In this document: positions 19,919-31,145 of the stretch, in pieces
Numbering within the stretch: position 1 is the stretch's first letter
Layout of the letters: each line of letters begins with the position of its first letter
NCBI RefSeq assembly: GCF_001028665.1
Contig: NZ_CP011503.1
Coordinates: 2,480,001-2,544,000 of the forward strand
Length of the DNA stretch: 64,000 nt
Source of the DNA: Burkholderia pyrrocinia
Lineage (GTDB): Bacteria; Pseudomonadota; Gammaproteobacteria; Burkholderiales; Burkholderiaceae
Direction of reading: 5' to 3'
The notes under the pieces: generated by a model
Databases searched by the model: none
Seen by the model: only the letters and a program-made list of their open reading frames with translations
What the model was told of the DNA's origin: nothing
Made by a program: the position numbers and the translations under genes

Positions 19919-21385
19919 ATGGCATTACCCCTGGACAACGTCAGCATGGCCGTGTTCTGCGACTTCGAGAACGTCGCGCTCGGCGTGCGCGACGCGAAGT
20001 ACGAGAAATTCGACATCCAGCCCGTGCTGGAGCGCTTGCTGCTGAAGGGCAGCATCGTCGTGAAGAAGGCCTATTGCGACTGGGATCGCTACAAGGGCTT
20101 CAAGGCGTCGATGCACGAGGCGAGCTTCGAGCTGATCGAGATTCCGCATGTGCGCCAGTCGGGCAAGAATTCGGCCGACATCCGGCTCGTGGTGGACGCG
20201 CTCGACCTCTGCTACACGAAGTCGCATGTCGATACGTTCGTGATCATCAGCGGCGACTCGGATTTTTCGCCGCTCGTGTCGAAGCTGCGCGAGAACGCGA
20301 AGAAGGTGATCGGCGTCGGCGTGAAGAAATCGACGTCGGACCTGCTGGTCGCGAACTGCGACGAATTCATCTTCTACGACGACCTGGTGCGCGAGCAGCA
20401 GCGCACGCTCGCGAAGCGCGAACAACAGCAGCGCGCCGGCAACGGCGGCGCGAAGCGGCCCGACGAGCCGTCGCGCAAGCACGACATGGACGCGCGCAAG
20501 GCCGAGGCGATCGCGCTGGCGGTCGAGACGTTCGACGCGCTCGCGTCGGAGCGCGACGACGTCGGCAAGATCTGGGCGTCGGTGCTCAAGAGCGCGATCA
20601 AGCGCCGCAAGCCGGATTTCAACGAGTCGTACTACGGGTTCCGCGCGTTCGGCAACCTGCTCGACGAGGCGCAGGCGCGCGGCCTGCTCGAAGTGGGGCG
20701 CGACGACAAGTCGGGCGCGTTCGTATCGCGGGCACGCCAGCCGGCGGCTGCGGAGCACGTCGCGGCGGGCGGTGAAGGCGCCGCCACGCACCACGGCCAG
20801 CGGGCGGCCGAGCCGGCGCGGGCCGGGCGCGAGCCGCGACGTCGCGGGCACCGGGCGGAAGCGGTCGTGCACGAAAGCGTGCAGGTCGAAGCGGAAGAGG
20901 CGGTCGTTGCCGAAGTCGCCGACGTAGCAGCGGTCGCGCCTGCCGTCACGGCCGACGTGGTCGAACCGCACGGCGACGCGAACGACGGCCGCAAGCGTGC
21001 GCGCAAGAGCGCGGCGAAGAAGACCGGTGCGAAGAAGGGCGCCGCCGCGAAGAACGCCGGCCGTCACGAGGCCGGGAAGCCGGACGACACCGCGCATGGC
21101 GCGGCGAAGCACGGTGGCGACAAGCACGCGCACGGCAAGCATGCCGACGACGCGCATCGCGACGCGGAGCACGGCGATGATCGGCATGCCGCGGTGACGC
21201 ACGCCGAGCCGGCAGGCGATTCCGGCGCCGAGGTTGCCGCCGCGCAGCCGTCGCATGACGCGGCGCCGGTCGAATCGGCTGCTGAATCGGCTGCCGACGC
21301 ACCGGCCACCGCCAAGCCGAAGAAGCCGGCCCGCAAGGCGGCACCGCGCGCGCGCCGTCCGCGCAAGACCGCGGCTACCGAGTAA
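19919..21385 (+). CDS. NYN-domain (PIN-like) putative RNase with LOTUS/OST-HTH domain
   Basis: The 488-residue protein starts with a NYN/PIN-like nuclease domain at about residues 8-165. Acidic residues expected for metal binding are D15 in VFCDFENVAL, the Asp in SADIRLVVDAL and those in ISGDSDFSPLV. A predicted LOTUS/OST-HTH region follows at about 195-275 (IWASVLKSAIKRRKPDFNES). The remaining 210 residues are low-complexity, rich in Ala, Lys, His and Glu, ending in a basic KPKKPARKAAPRARRPRK tail that could bind nucleic acid. This architecture is common in beta-proteobacteria and is presumed to act on RNA; the substrate is unknown. The gene is monocistronic. Confidence 0.85.
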   Translation: MALPLDNVSMAVFCDFENVALGVRDAKYEKFDIQPVLERLLLKGSIVVKKAYCDWDRYKGFKASMHEASFELIEIPHVRQSGKNSADIRLVVDALDLCYTKSHVDTFVIISGDSDFSPLVSKLRENAKKVIGVGVKKSTSDLLVANCDEFIFYDDLVREQQRTLAKREQQQRAGNGGAKRPDEPSRKHDMDARKAEAIALAVETFDALASERDDVGKIWASVLKSAIKRRKPDFNESYYGFRAFGNLLDEAQARGLLEVGRDDKSGAFVSRARQPAAAEHVAAGGEGAATHHGQRAAEPARAGREPRRRGHRAEAVVHESVQVEAEEAVVAEVADVAAVAPAVTADVVEPHGDANDGRKRARKSAAKKTGAKKGAAAKNAGRHEAGKPDDTAHGAAKHGGDKHAHGKHADDAHRDAEHGDDRHAAVTHAEPAGDSGAEVAAAQPSHDAAPVESAAESAADAPATAKPKKPARKAAPRARRPRKTAATE

Positions 21386-21440
21386 CCGCAGCCGGGCCGG
21401 GGGCGTCGAGAACGCGGCGGCACCCGGCCCGCGCAATACC

Positions 21441-21459
21441 GGCCGGCGCAACGCCGGCC
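21441..21459. terminator. GC-rich hairpin between convergent genes
   Basis: GGCCGGCG (21441-21448) and CGCCGGCC (21452-21459) form a perfect stem with a 3-base loop between the convergent NYN and glyoxalase-fold genes. There is no T-run. Confidence 0.4.
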
Positions 21460-21470
21460 TGCCTGCCTAG

Positions 21471-21854
21471 CTAGCCGTTCAGCGCATACGGCCGCGTCAT
21501 CACTTCGAGGAAGTGGCCGTCCGGATCGTCGAAATACACGCCGCGGCCGCCGTTGTGGCGGTAGATGTCGCCGGGTTGCCGCTTGGCCGGATCGGCCCAG
21601 TGCGGCAGCCCGCGCTCGCGAATGCGCGCGAACACGCGATCGAAGCCGGCTTCGTCGGTCAGGAACGCGTAATGCTGCGCCGCGATCTCCCCCGTCTTTT
21701 CGTAAAAATCGAGCGACACGCCGTTGTCGAGCGGCACGACCAGCATCGCGCCGAACGGCGTCGGCGGCGGCAATTCCAGAAGCTCGGTGAGGAAGCGGCT
21801 CGACGCGCGCTTGTCGCGGCACCAGACGATCGTATGGTTGAGCTGGACGTTCAT
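21471..21854 (-). CDS. Glyoxalase/VOC-family protein
   Basis: This 127-residue single-module vicinal-oxygen-chelate protein has metal-ligand candidates His in LNHTIVW near residue 6, His in AAQHYAFL and Glu in DGHFLEVMT near the end. GRGVYFDDPDGHFLEVM is a typical VOC C-terminal strand. ATG 21854 (MNVQLNHT) is favoured over an ATG 14 codons upstream, which adds a Pro/Arg-rich stretch. Substrate is unknown; the family covers glyoxalase I, fosfomycin resistance and ring-cleaving dioxygenases. Confidence 0.82.
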   Translation of the reverse strand: MNVQLNHTIVWCRDKRASSRFLTELLELPPPTPFGAMLVVPLDNGVSLDFYEKTGEIAAQHYAFLTDEAGFDRVFARIRERGLPHWADPAKRQPGDIYRHNGGRGVYFDDPDGHFLEVMTRPYALNG

Positions 21855-21959
21855 GGCGTGTTCCCGTGAAGGGCGCCGCGGTGGGCATGGAAACACGATA
21901 GCCGATCGCCGCCGGCGTTCAAGCGCGGAAAGCGGCCGCCTGACGGGCGGCCGCTGCCA

Positions 21960-24900
21960 TCATTCCCCGGCGATCGCCGGCCCGCCCGAATTCCCGCGGC
22001 GGTTGCGCCGCTTCTCGGCCCACACGCGCAGCCGGTCCATGTACAGATAGACGACCGGCGTCGTATAGAGCGTCAGCACCTGCGACACGATCAGGCCGCC
22101 GGCGATCGCGATCCCGAGCGGCGCGCGCAGCTCGGCGCCGTCGCCGCTGCCGAACGCGAGCGGCAGCGCGCCGAGCAGCGCCGCCATCGTCGTCATCATG
22201 ATCGGGCGGAAGCGCAGCAGGCACGCCTCGTGGATCGCGTCGAACGACGACTTCTGGTTGTTGCGCGTCTGGTCGATCGCGAAGTCGACCATCATGATCG
22301 CGTTCTTCTTCACGATGCCGATCAGCAGGATCACGCCGATCAGCGCGATGATGCTGAACTCGGTCTTGAACAGCAGCAGCGCGAGCAGCGCGCCGACGCC
22401 GGCCGACGGCAGCGTCGACAGGATCGTGATCGGGTGGATGTAGCTCTCGTACAGGATCCCGAGCACGATATAGACGGCCAGCAGCGCGGCGAGGATCAGG
22501 ATCGGCTGGTTGTTCAGCGACTGCTGGAACGCCTGCGCGGTGCCCTGGAAGCTGCCGACGATCGTCGGCGGGACGCCGACCTGCGCCATCGTCTGGTAGA
22601 TCACCTGGGTCGCCTGCGACAGCGATACGCCGGGCGGCAGGTTGAACGAGATCGTCGTCGCGACGAACAGCCCCTGGTGGTTGACCGACAGCGGCGTCGT
22701 GCTCGGCCCGAACGTCGCGATCGACGACAGCGGGATCATCGTCGACTTCGACGTCGACACGGACGCGCCCGACGACGCGCTCGACTTGCCGCTGGCCGCG
22801 ATCGAGTTGAGCGCCTGGTTGCGCGCGGAATCGGACGCGATCGCCGCGGCGCTCTGCGTGGCCGTGCCGGCGCTCGACGTGCCGGCCTTCGTCGCGACAT
22901 AGGTGCCGGCCGCCGCGTTGGTGGTCTGCGAGCCGTTCGCGCTGCCGCCCGACGTGCTGATCCACACCTGGTTCAGCATCTCGGGGCTCTGCCAGTATTT
23001 CGGCGCGACTTCCATCACGACGTGGTACTGGTTCAGCGGGTTGTAGATCGTCGAGACCTGGCGCTGGCCGAACGCGTCGTACAGCGTGTTGTCGATCTGC
23101 GCGGGCTTGATGCCGAACCGCGCGGCCGTCGCGCGGTCGATCGTCACCATCGCCTCGAGGCCGCCTTGCTGCTGGTCGGAGTTCACGTCGGTCAGCTCGG
23201 GGCGCTTTTGCAGCGCCTCGGTCAGGATCGGCCCCCACTTGTACAGGTCGGCGCTCGAATCGCCGAGCAGCGTGAACTGGTACTGCGCGTTGCTCTGCCG
23301 GCCGCCGACGCGGATGTCCTGCGCGGCCTGCAGGAACGTGCGCGCGCCCGCGACGTCCGCCAGCGGCGGGCGCAGTTGCTGGATCACCTGGTCGGCCGAC
23401 AGCTTGCGCTCGGTGCGGTCCTTCAGCGTGACGAACATGAAGCCCGAGTTGGTCTGCGTGCCGCCGGTGAAGCCCGCGACGCTCTTCACGTTCGGGTTCG
23501 CCTGCACGATCCGCATCATCTCGGAGAACTTCAGCTTCATCGCCTGGAACGACGTCGACTGGTCGGCCTGGATGCCGCCGATCATCAGCCCGGTGTCCTG
23601 CTGCGGGAAGAAGCCCTTCGGCACGACGATGTACAGGTAGACGTTCAGCCCGATCGTCGCGAACAGGGTCATCAGGATCAGCAGCGGCCGGCGCAGCGCC
23701 CACGACAGCGTGCGTTCGTAGCCGCGCTGCATGCGCGCGAAGCAGCGCTCGAGGAAGCGCCCGAAGCGGCCTTCGTTTTGCGGGTCGTGCGACTCGGACA
23801 GCAGGCGCGCGCACATCATCGGCGTGACGGTGAGCGACACCGCGAGCGACACGGCGATCGCGAGCGACAGCGTCAGCGCGAACTCGCGGAACAGGCGCCC
23901 GACGATGCCGCCCATCAGCAGGATCGGCAGGAACACCGCGACGAGCGAGATGCTCATCGACAGCACCGTGAAGCCGACCTCGCGCGCGCCGTCGAACGCG
24001 GCCTGCATCCGCGACTTGCCGTTCTCGATGTGCCGCGAGATGTTCTCGAGCACGACGATCGCATCGTCGACGACGAAGCCGGTCGCGACGATCAGCGCCA
24101 TCAGCGACAGGTTGTCGATCGAGAAGCCGAGCAGGTACATCGCGCCGAACGTGCCGATGATCGAGATCGGCACCGCGACGCTCGGGATCAGCGTCGCGCG
24201 CCAGTTGCGCAGGAACAGGAACACGACCATCACGACGAGGCTGACCGCGATCAGCAGCGTGTGCTGGGTGTCCTTCAGCGACGCGCGGATCGTCGTCGAC
24301 CGGTCGAGCACGGGCGTGACCGTGATGTCGGCCGGCAGCGACGCGGTGAGCTGCGGCAGCGCCGCGCGCACGCGGTCGATCGTGTCGATGATGTTCGCGC
24401 CGGGCGAGCGGTAGAGGATCACGAGCACCGCGCGCTTGCCGTTCGCGAGGCCCAGGTTGCGCAGGTCCTCGACCGAATCGACGACGTCGGACAGGTCGGA
24501 CAGCCGCACGGCCGCGCGGTTGCGGTAGGCGACGACGAGGTCGCGGTACTGCGACGCGCTGGAGGCCTGGTCGTTCGTATAGAGCTGGTAGCGCTGCGGG
24601 CCGAATTCGATCGCACCCTTCGGCGCGTTGGCGTTTGCGGACGCGAGCGCCGCGCGCACGTCCTCGAGGCCGATCCCGTAGTGGAACAGCGCCTGCGGTT
24701 CGAGCTCGACGCGCACGGCCGGGTTCGCGGAGCCGCTCACCGAGACCTGGCCGATCCCGTCGATCTGCGACAGCGACTGCTGCAGCACCGTCGACGCGGC
24801 GTCGTACAGCTTCGCGGGCGACGAGGTCTCCGACGTCAGCGACACGATCATGATCGGCGAGTCGGCCGGGTTGACCTTGCGGTAGGTCGGGTTGCTCTTC

Positions 24901-25268
24901 AGCGCGGCGGGCAGGTCGGCGCGCGCCGCGTTGATCGCGGCCTGCACGTCGCGCGCGGCGCCGTCGATGTCGCGGTTCAGGCCGAACTGCAGGATGATCC
25001 GCGCGTTGCCGACCGTGCTCGTCGACGTCATTTCGGAGACGTCGGCGATCGAGCCGAGGTGCCGCTCGAGCGGGCTCGTCACGCTGGTCGCGACGGTCTC
25101 GGGGCTCGCGCCCGGCAGCGACGCCTGCACCGAGATGGTCGGGAAGTCGACCTGCGGCAGCGGCGACACCGGCAGCTTGATGAACGCGAACAGGCCCGCG
25201 AGCGCGACGCCGAGCGCGAGCAGCGTCGTCGCGACGGGGCGGGTGATGAAGGGACGCGACAGGTTCAT
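21960..25268 (-). CDS. mdtC: RND multidrug efflux transporter, MdtC-like subunit
   Basis: This 1102-residue inner-membrane RND pump has twelve predicted membrane helices and two large periplasmic loops. Conserved features are the N-terminal [20 protein letters not shown], helix 4 proton-relay acidic residues in [15 protein letters not shown], and the C-terminal [16 protein letters not shown]. In MdtABC-type pumps an MdtB/MdtC heteromultimer works with MdtA and an outer-membrane TolC-like channel; no channel gene is next to it. It is about 70 residues longer than usual MdtC because of a Ser/Ala/Thr-rich insertion at about residues 772-842 in the second periplasmic loop. Transcribed after mdtB; the 104-base gap between them holds two GC hairpins. 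Confidence 0.92.
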   Translation of the reverse strand: MNLSRPFITRPVATTLLALGVALAGLFAFIKLPVSPLPQVDFPTISVQASLPGASPETVATSVTSPLERHLGSIADVSEMTSTSTVGNARIILQFGLNRDIDGAARDVQAAINAARADLPAALKSNPTYRKVNPADSPIMIVSLTSETSSPAKLYDAASTVLQQSLSQIDGIGQVSVSGSANPAVRVELEPQALFHYGIGLEDVRAALASANANAPKGAIEFGPQRYQLYTNDQASSASQYRDLVVAYRNRAAVRLSDLSDVVDSVEDLRNLGLANGKRAVLVILYRSPGANIIDTIDRVRAALPQLTASLPADITVTPVLDRSTTIRASLKDTQHTLLIAVSLVVMVVFLFLRNWRATLIPSVAVPISIIGTFGAMYLLGFSIDNLSLMALIVATGFVVDDAIVVLENISRHIENGKSRMQAAFDGAREVGFTVLSMSISLVAVFLPILLMGGIVGRLFREFALTLSLAIAVSLAVSLTVTPMMCARLLSESHDPQNEGRFGRFLERCFARMQRGYERTLSWALRRPLLILMTLFATIGLNVYLYIVVPKGFFPQQDTGLMIGGIQADQSTSFQAMKLKFSEMMRIVQANPNVKSVAGFTGGTQTNSGFMFVTLKDRTERKLSADQVIQQLRPPLADVAGARTFLQAAQDIRVGGRQSNAQYQFTLLGDSSADLYKWGPILTEALQKRPELTDVNSDQQQGGLEAMVTIDRATAARFGIKPAQIDNTLYDAFGQRQVSTIYNPLNQYHVVMEVAPKYWQSPEMLNQVWISTSGGSANGSQTTNAAAGTYVATKAGTSSAGTATQSAAAIASDSARNQALNSIAASGKSSASSGASVSTSKSTMIPLSSIATFGPSTTPLSVNHQGLFVATTISFNLPPGVSLSQATQVIYQTMAQVGVPPTIVGSFQGTAQAFQQSLNNQPILILAALLAVYIVLGILYESYIHPITILSTLPSAGVGALLALLLFKTEFSIIALIGVILLIGIVKKNAIMMVDFAIDQTRNNQKSSFDAIHEACLLRFRPIMMTTMAALLGALPLAFGSGDGAELRAPLGIAIAGGLIVSQVLTLYTTPVVYLYMDRLRVWAEKRRNRRGNSGGPAIAGE

Positions 25269-25318
25269 GTCGGCACTCGCTGGGCCGCCCCGTGTTCCGA
25301 CGGATGCGTTTTCGGCAG

Positions 25319-25364
25319 ATGGGGGGGCTGCGCCCCCCCACGCGAACGAAGTGAGCGTGGGGGT
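25319..25364. repeat. Overlapping GC hairpins between mdtB and mdtC
   Basis: TGGGGGGGC-TGC-GCCCCCCCA (25319-25339) is a perfect palindrome. Its right half overlaps a second stem, CCCCCACGC with GCGTGGGGG, across GAACGAAGTGA. They could reduce read-through or stabilise the mdtB message and so set the MdtB:MdtC ratio, which is inference. Confidence 0.55.
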
Positions 25365-25372
25365 CGTTTCAT

Positions 25373-28300
25373 TTACGCATCCGTGCGCGTGTCGGCACCG
25401 GGGCCGTGGCGTTCGAACCAGCCGCGCACGCGGCGCGCGAGCGAGTCGAAGCCGAGGTAGATCACGGGCGTCGTGAACAGCGTCAGCACCTGCGACACGA
25501 TCAGGCCGCCGGCGATCGCGATCCCGAGCGGCTGGCGCAGCTCGGAGCCCGCGCCGGAGCCGACGATCAGCGGCACCGCGCCGAGCAGCGCGGCGAGCGT
25601 CGTCATCAGGATCGGCCGGAAGCGCAGCAGGCACGCCTGGAAGATCGCCTCGCGCGGCGGCTTGCCTTCGACGCGTTCGGCCTCGAGCGCGAAGTCGATC
25701 ATCATGATCGCGTTCTTCTTCACGATGCCGATCAGCAGCACGATGCCGATGATCCCGATGATGTCGAGATCGTGCCCGGTGATCATCAGCGCGAGCAGCG
25801 CGCCGACGCCGGCCGACGGCAGCGTCGACAGGATCGTGATCGGATGGATGTAGCTCTCGTACAGCACGCCGAGCACGATGTACATCGTGATGATCGCCGC
25901 GAGGATCAGGAAAACCTGGTTCGACAGCGATGCCTGGAATGCGAGTGCCGCGCCCTGGAAGCGCGTCTGGAACGACGCGGGCAGGTCGATGTCCTTCTCG
26001 GCGGCCTCGATCGCCTTGACGGCTTCGCCGAGCGACGCGCCGGCCGCGAGGTTGAACGAGATCGTCGTCGACGGGAACTGCGACAGGTGCGCGACCAGCA
26101 GCGGCGACGGCCGCTCGTGGAACGACGCGATCGACGACAGCGGCACCTGGCCGCCGCCGGCCGACGGCAGGTAGATGTCGTTCAGCGATAGCGCGTAGTG
26201 CTGCTCCTTCGGCTCGGACTCGAGAATCACGCGGTACTGGTTCGACTGCGTGAAGATGGTCGACACGATGCGCTGGCCGAATGCGTCGTACAGCGCGTTG
26301 TCGACGGTCGCCGGCGTGATGCCGAAGCGCGCGGCGCTTGCGCGGTCGATCTCGATGTAGACGGATTGTCCGTTGCTCTGCAGGTCGGTCGCGACGTCGG
26401 CGAGCGACGGCTCCTGCTGCAGCCGCGCGACGAGCTTCGGCACCCAGGTCGCGAATTCGTCCGAATTCGGGCTCGTCAGCATGAACTGGTACTGCGTCGG
26501 GCTGACGGTCGAGTCGATCGTCAGGTCCTGCACCGACTGCATGAACAGCGAGATGCCCGTGATGTTCGCGACGCGGTGCTGCAGGTCGCGGATGATCTGC
26601 GCGGCCGTCTCGGTGCGCGCGTCGCGCGCCTTCAGGTTGATCAGCATCCGGCCGCTGTTCAGCGTGATGTTGCTGCCGTCGACGCCGATGAACGACGTGA
26701 GGCTCTCGACGTTCGGGTCCTTCAGGATCTCGGCCGCGAGCGCCTGCTGGCGCTCGGCCATCGCGCCGTACGAGATCGATTGCGGCGCCTGCGTGATCGC
26801 CTGGATCACGCCGGTATCCTGCGCGGGGAAGAAACCCTTCGGTATGTAGACGTACAGCAGGCCGGTCAGCACGAGCGTCAGCAGCGCGACGACGAGCGTC
26901 GAGCGCTGGCGGTTCAGCACCCATTCGAGCGCGACCGCGTAGCGCGCGATCACCCGGTCGATCGCCTGGTGCACGCGCGCCTCGAAGCGGTGGCTTTCGG
27001 GCGGCGGCGAATGGCGCAGCAGCTTCGCGCACATCATCGGCACGAGCGTGAGCGACACGATCGCCGAGATCACGATCGTCACCGCGAGCGTGATCGCGAA
27101 TTCGTGGAACAGGCGCCCGACCACGTCGCCCATGAACAGCAGCGGGATCAGCACCGCGATCAGCGACACCGTCAGCGAGATGATCGTGAAGCCGATCTGC
27201 TTAGAGCCCTTCAGCGCGGCCTCGAGCCCCGATTCGCCTTCCTCGACGTAGCGCGCGATGTTCTCGATCATCACGATCGCGTCGTCGACGACGAAGCCGG
27301 TCGCGATCGTGAGCGCCATCAGCGACAGGTTGTTCAGCGAGAAGCCGGCCAGGTACATCACCGCGAGCGTGCCGATCAGCGACAGCGGCACCGACAGGCT
27401 CGGGATGATCGTCGCGTAGACGTTCGCGAGGAACAGGTACATCACCAGCACGACCAGCCCGACCGCGAGCAGCAGTTCGAACTGCACGTCGCGCACGGCC
27501 GCGCGGATCATCGTCGTGCGGTCGGTGACGATCTGCACGTCGAGCGCGGCCGGCAGCGTTTCCTGCAGCTTCGGCAACTGCGCCTTGATCGCGTCCACCG
27601 TCTGGATCACGTTCGCGCCGGGCTGGCGCTGCACGTTCAGGATGATCGCGGGCTCCGAATTCACCCACGCGCCGAGCTTGGTGTTTTCCGAGCCGGCGAC
27701 GACCGTCGCGACGTCGGTGAGCATCACCGGGCGGCCGTTCTTGTAGGCGACGACGGCGCTGTTGTACTGGTCGGCGCTCGTGAGCTGGTCGTTCGCGTTG
27801 ATCGTGTACGCGCGCGTCGGGCCGTCGAAGTTGCCCTTCGGCGTGTTCACGTTCAGGTTCGAGATCGTCGTGCGCAGGTCGTCGAGGTTCATCCCGTACT
27901 GCGCGAGCGCGGTCGGATTCGCCTGGATCCGCACGGCCGGGCGGTTGCCGCCCGACAGGCTGACGAGGCCGACGCCCGCGATCTGCGAGATCTTCATCGC
28001 GAGGCGCGTGTCGGCCAGATCCTGCACCTGCGTGAGCGGCAGTGTCTTCGACGTGACGGCGAGCGTGATCACCGGCGCGTCGGCCGGATTGACCTTCGCG
28101 TAGATCGGCGGGGCGGGGAGGTCGGACGGCAGCAGGTTGCCGGCCGCGTTGATCGCGGCCTGCACTTCCTGTTCGGCGATGTCGAGCGGCAGGTCGAGCG
28201 AGAACTGCAGCGTGATCACCGACGCGCCGGCCGAGCTTTGCGACGACATCTGGTTCAGCGACGGCATCTGCCCGAACTGCCGTTCGAGCGGCGCGGTGAC

Positions 28301-28486
28301 CGACGAGGTCATCACCTCCGGGCTCGCGCCCGGGTAGAAGGTCTGGACCTGGATCGTCGGGTAGTCGACTTCGGGCAGCGCCGCGAGCGGCAGGAAGCGC
28401 AGCGCGACGAGGCCGGCCAGCATGATCGCCGCCATCAGGAGGGCGGTGCCGACTGGCCGGAGAATGAAGAGGCGGGACGGATTCAT
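25373..28486 (-). CDS. mdtB: RND multidrug efflux transporter, MdtB-like subunit
   Basis: This 1037-residue RND pump is homologous to the downstream MdtC-like protein. The N-terminus reads [20 protein letters not shown]. Helix 4 has [22 protein letters not shown], helices 10-12 include [22 protein letters not shown], and [20 protein letters not shown] is typical of MdtB. Length is standard for the family. It follows mdtA by 15 bases, so the order mdtA-mdtB-mdtC matches the enteric operon. Substrates in other bacteria include novobiocin and bile salts; those here are not known. Confidence 0.93.
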   Translation of the reverse strand: MNPSRLFILRPVGTALLMAAIMLAGLVALRFLPLAALPEVDYPTIQVQTFYPGASPEVMTSSVTAPLERQFGQMPSLNQMSSQSSAGASVITLQFSLDLPLDIAEQEVQAAINAAGNLLPSDLPAPPIYAKVNPADAPVITLAVTSKTLPLTQVQDLADTRLAMKISQIAGVGLVSLSGGNRPAVRIQANPTALAQYGMNLDDLRTTISNLNVNTPKGNFDGPTRAYTINANDQLTSADQYNSAVVAYKNGRPVMLTDVATVVAGSENTKLGAWVNSEPAIILNVQRQPGANVIQTVDAIKAQLPKLQETLPAALDVQIVTDRTTMIRAAVRDVQFELLLAVGLVVLVMYLFLANVYATIIPSLSVPLSLIGTLAVMYLAGFSLNNLSLMALTIATGFVVDDAIVMIENIARYVEEGESGLEAALKGSKQIGFTIISLTVSLIAVLIPLLFMGDVVGRLFHEFAITLAVTIVISAIVSLTLVPMMCAKLLRHSPPPESHRFEARVHQAIDRVIARYAVALEWVLNRQRSTLVVALLTLVLTGLLYVYIPKGFFPAQDTGVIQAITQAPQSISYGAMAERQQALAAEILKDPNVESLTSFIGVDGSNITLNSGRMLINLKARDARTETAAQIIRDLQHRVANITGISLFMQSVQDLTIDSTVSPTQYQFMLTSPNSDEFATWVPKLVARLQQEPSLADVATDLQSNGQSVYIEIDRASAARFGITPATVDNALYDAFGQRIVSTIFTQSNQYRVILESEPKEQHYALSLNDIYLPSAGGGQVPLSSIASFHERPSPLLVAHLSQFPSTTISFNLAAGASLGEAVKAIEAAEKDIDLPASFQTRFQGAALAFQASLSNQVFLILAAIITMYIVLGVLYESYIHPITILSTLPSAGVGALLALMITGHDLDIIGIIGIVLLIGIVKKNAIMMIDFALEAERVEGKPPREAIFQACLLRFRPILMTTLAALLGAVPLIVGSGAGSELRQPLGIAIAGGLIVSQVLTLFTTPVIYLGFDSLARRVRGWFERHGPGADTRTDA

Positions 28487-28501
28487 CGAGCGGCCCGCGC
28501 G

Positions 28502-29869
28502 TTATTGGGCCGCTGCTTGCGACGCACCGTGCTTGTGTCCGCCGCGATGGCCGTCGGCGCCCGATGCACCCGACGCCGCGCCGGCGCCGCGCGCGCCCGA
28601 CGCGCCTTTCGGCTTGTCGGCCGGGATCGAGATCGTCGCGCCTTCGCGCAGGCGGTCGGAGCCGTCGGTGACGACGCGTTCGCCGAGCGCGATGCCGCTG
28701 ACGATGCTGGTGCGCTCGCCGTCGACCGGGCCGATCTTGACCTTGCGCACCGTCACCGTGTTGTCGGGTTTCACGACGTAGACGAACTGGCCGATCGAGC
28801 CCGTCAGCACCGCGGACGTCGGCACGATCGTCGCGTCGCGCATCACGTCGACGAGCAGCCGCGTGTTCACGAACTGATTCGGGAACAGCATGCCTGCCTT
28901 GTTATCGAAGTTCGCGCGCAGCTTGACCGTGCCGGTGCTCGTGTCGATCTGGTTGTCGAGCGTCGCGAGCGAGCCCGTCTCGAGCGGCACCGTGTTGTTG
29001 CGGTTGTACGCGGTGACCGACAGCTTCTGGCCCGCGTTCACCTGCTTGAGGATCTGCGGCAGGTTGTCTTCCGACGTCGTGAAGATCACGCTCATCGGCT
29101 GCAGCTGCGTGATCACGACGATGCCGGTGCTGTCGCCCGGCGTCACATAGTTGCCGGGGTCGACCTGACGCAGGCCGACGCGGCCCGACACGGGCGCCGT
29201 GATGCGTGCATACGTGAGGTTCAGCTTCGCGGAATCGATCGCGGCCTGGTCGGTCTTCACCGCCCCTTCGTATTGCTTGACGAGAGAAGCCTGCGTATCG
29301 ACGGTTTGCGACGCGATCGAGTCCTGCGACAGCAGCGTCTGGTAGCGCTTCAGGTCGAGGCGCGCCGTCGCGAGCAACGCCGAGTCGCGCGCGTGCGTGC
29401 CTTCGGCATTCTCGAGCGACACCTGGTACGGGCGCGGGTCGATCTGCGCGAGCACGTCGCCTTTCCTGACGATCTGGCCTTCCTGGAACGACACCGACTG
29501 CAGGTAGCCCGACAACTGCGTCTTCACCGTCACGTTCGCGAGCGGCGTCACGGTGCCGAGCGCGGACAGCACGATCGGCATTTCACCCTGCGTCGCGGTC
29601 GCGACGGACACGGGCTGCGGAACGTTCGCCATCGCGGCGGGGCCGCCGCGGCCGCGATGGCCGCCGGCGCCGCTGCTGGCACCACTGCCGGCGCTTGCGC
29701 CGGCCGCTGCGCTGCCTGCCGCCGGCGTGCGGTTCCACGGTTGCCACCACAACAGGCCGCCGATGACGACTGCCGCGAGCGTCCCGATCATCAGCGTGCG
29801 GCGCGGGCGCCGTGCGGCGGGGGAGGCGGGGTCTTTCGAAGGGGGCGTGGGCTTTTGTTCGTTATCCAT
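28502..29869 (-). CDS. mdtA: RND efflux membrane-fusion (periplasmic adaptor) protein, MdtA-like
   Basis: The 455-residue adaptor has an N-terminal membrane anchor at about residues 25-42, then a Gly/Ala/Ser-rich linker. The lipoyl/barrel-sandwich halves follow (VSVATATQGEMPIVLSALGT and YARITAPVSGRVGLRQVDPG) around a coiled-coil hairpin at about 150-205. A beta-barrel and membrane-proximal domain end near residue 415. The last 40 residues are Gly/Ala/His-rich. It links the MdtBC pump to an outer-membrane channel. It is the first gene of mdtABC; the 265 bases upstream (29870-30134) carry GTTAC repeats at 30053, 30083 and 30092 that may belong to the promoter. Confidence 0.92.
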   Translation of the reverse strand: MDNEQKPTPPSKDPASPAARRPRRTLMIGTLAAVVIGGLLWWQPWNRTPAAGSAAAGASAGSGASSGAGGHRGRGGPAAMANVPQPVSVATATQGEMPIVLSALGTVTPLANVTVKTQLSGYLQSVSFQEGQIVRKGDVLAQIDPRPYQVSLENAEGTHARDSALLATARLDLKRYQTLLSQDSIASQTVDTQASLVKQYEGAVKTDQAAIDSAKLNLTYARITAPVSGRVGLRQVDPGNYVTPGDSTGIVVITQLQPMSVIFTTSEDNLPQILKQVNAGQKLSVTAYNRNNTVPLETGSLATLDNQIDTSTGTVKLRANFDNKAGMLFPNQFVNTRLLVDVMRDATIVPTSAVLTGSIGQFVYVVKPDNTVTVRKVKIGPVDGERTSIVSGIALGERVVTDGSDRLREGATISIPADKPKGASGARGAGAASGASGADGHRGGHKHGASQAAAQ

Positions 29870-30134
29870 CGGGTTCTGTCAGGAAGACGGCGCGGCGTGC
29901 CGGGATTCGGACTGCTCATGGCTGCGCGTGGGCGAGCGGTGCCGGGAGGGGCAACCCGGCTCGGTCCGGGGCCCTCCCGACCCGCGCGGGAAAAGAGCTG
30001 TGCGCACCGCGAATGCGGCGCGACGATGGGCATGATCCTACGTCCCGCCCCCGTTACAGTCCAGCGCTCTATCTTTCAACGGGTTACGGTCGTTACAGAA
30101 CTCGACAAAGCGCGACAGGACGATGACGGAACGA

Positions 30135-30959
30135 TTACACGCTGATGCGCCGGGCCGGCGCGCCGCCGATCTCGCGCGTGATTCTCGCGATGCATTCGTG
30201 CAGTGCGGGCACGACATGTTCCTGTAGCCATTCCGGTGGACACTGGTGCGACGCGCCGCCGCAATTCACCGAATAGCGCTGGCCGGACGGGCCGACGAAA
30301 CCGGCCGCGACCGCATTCAGGCCCTCGCGCCATTCGCCGATCGCGATCGCGTGGCCGTCGCGCATCGCGTCGTCGAGCGCGGGATTGAGCCTGGCGGACA
30401 CATGCGGCCAGTCGTCGCCCGCCGTCGTGCGCAGCGAGTCGAGCAGCAGGCGCCGCTCGTCGTCCTCGAGTGCCGCGAGATACGCGCGGCCGACGGCCGT
30501 GCGCGCGATGTCCATCCTCGAGCCGATCTCGAGGCGCGTGACGAGCACGGCCGAGCGCGGCCGGATCACGTCGATCGCGACCATGTCGAGCCGGTCGCGC
30601 ACCGCCAGGTGCACGGACAGCGACGTGCGTTCGGCCAGCTCGATCATGAACGGCCGCGAACGCGCGCGGATGTCGAAGTTGCGCAGGAAGCCGTGGCTCA
30701 GCTCGAGCACCGACGCGGTGAGCACGAAGCGCTCGCTGTCGGGCAACTGGAACAGGAAGCCGGCGCTGACGAGCGTCGCGGTGATGCGCGATACCGTCGG
30801 CTTCGGGATGCCGGTCAGTTCGGTCAGCTCGCGGTTGCTGACTGGCGCGTCGGCAGCCGCGATGCGGCGCAGCACGGCAAGGCCGCGGGCGAGCGCTGTG
30901 ATCTCGTCGGGCGACGATTCACGGTCCCGGGACGCGGGAGGGATTACAGTTGTCGACAC
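30135..30959 (-). CDS. IclR-family transcriptional regulator
   Basis: The 274-residue regulator has an N-terminal winged helix-turn-helix at about residues 22-80 (VSNRELTELTGIPKPTVSRITATLV) and a C-terminal GAF-like effector domain (SVHLAVRDRLDMVAIDV, GRAYLAAL, AVAAGFVG). Effector-domain Cys in NCGGASHQCPPEWL could be functionally relevant. The start is probably GTG 30959 with GAGAGAG upstream; TTG 30974 is an alternative. Its stop lies about 265 bases before mdtA in the same direction, so it could be co-transcribed with mdtABC. Its target and ligand are unknown. Confidence 0.85.
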   Translation of the reverse strand: MSTTVIPPASRDRESSPDEITALARGLAVLRRIAAADAPVSNRELTELTGIPKPTVSRITATLVSAGFLFQLPDSERFVLTASVLELSHGFLRNFDIRARSRPFMIELAERTSLSVHLAVRDRLDMVAIDVIRPRSAVLVTRLEIGSRMDIARTAVGRAYLAALEDDERRLLLDSLRTTAGDDWPHVSARLNPALDDAMRDGHAIAIGEWREGLNAVAAGFVGPSGQRYSVNCGGASHQCPPEWLQEHVVPALHECIARITREIGGAPARRISV

Positions 30960-31094
30960 GAGGGACTCTCTCAATTTCCGAAACTCGATTTCAATTTTGT
31001 TGGTATTGTAGGACGATTGTCAAAAGATGCATGTTCTGCGGGCGAACCGGTCATTGGATGAGATTTTACGGGTTCACCCTTGGTTTATTAGGAA

Positions 31095-31112
31095 AACGCT
31101 CAAATGAGCGTT
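31095..31112. promoter_or_regulatory. Palindrome between the IclR gene and the sRNA candidate
   Basis: AACGCTC and GAGCGTT form a perfect 7-bp inverted repeat around AAAT. It sits in an A/T-rich stretch about 135 bases before the IclR start and about 35 bases before the predicted sRNA promoter. It could be an operator for either. Confidence 0.35.
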
Positions 31113-31145
31113 GCCGGAAAGTGCATGAGCCGGTGCAAATACCGC

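Noticed and set aside
25269..25375. An N-terminal extension of MdtC from the gap after mdtB
   Set aside because: The frame is open, but it encodes a hairpin-derived low-complexity stretch before a classic RND N-terminus.
25269..27032. A frame continuous with mdtC extending about 590 codons upstream through mdtB
   Set aside because: The extension is the wrong frame of mdtB. MdtC homologs begin at the MNLSRPF start at 25268, and only about 35 residues of the gap are even plausible as an extension.
26198..30145. A 1315-codon plus-strand frame opposite mdtB and mdtA
   Set aside because: It is antisense to well-conserved efflux genes, with an Arg/Asp/His-rich translation and no domain.
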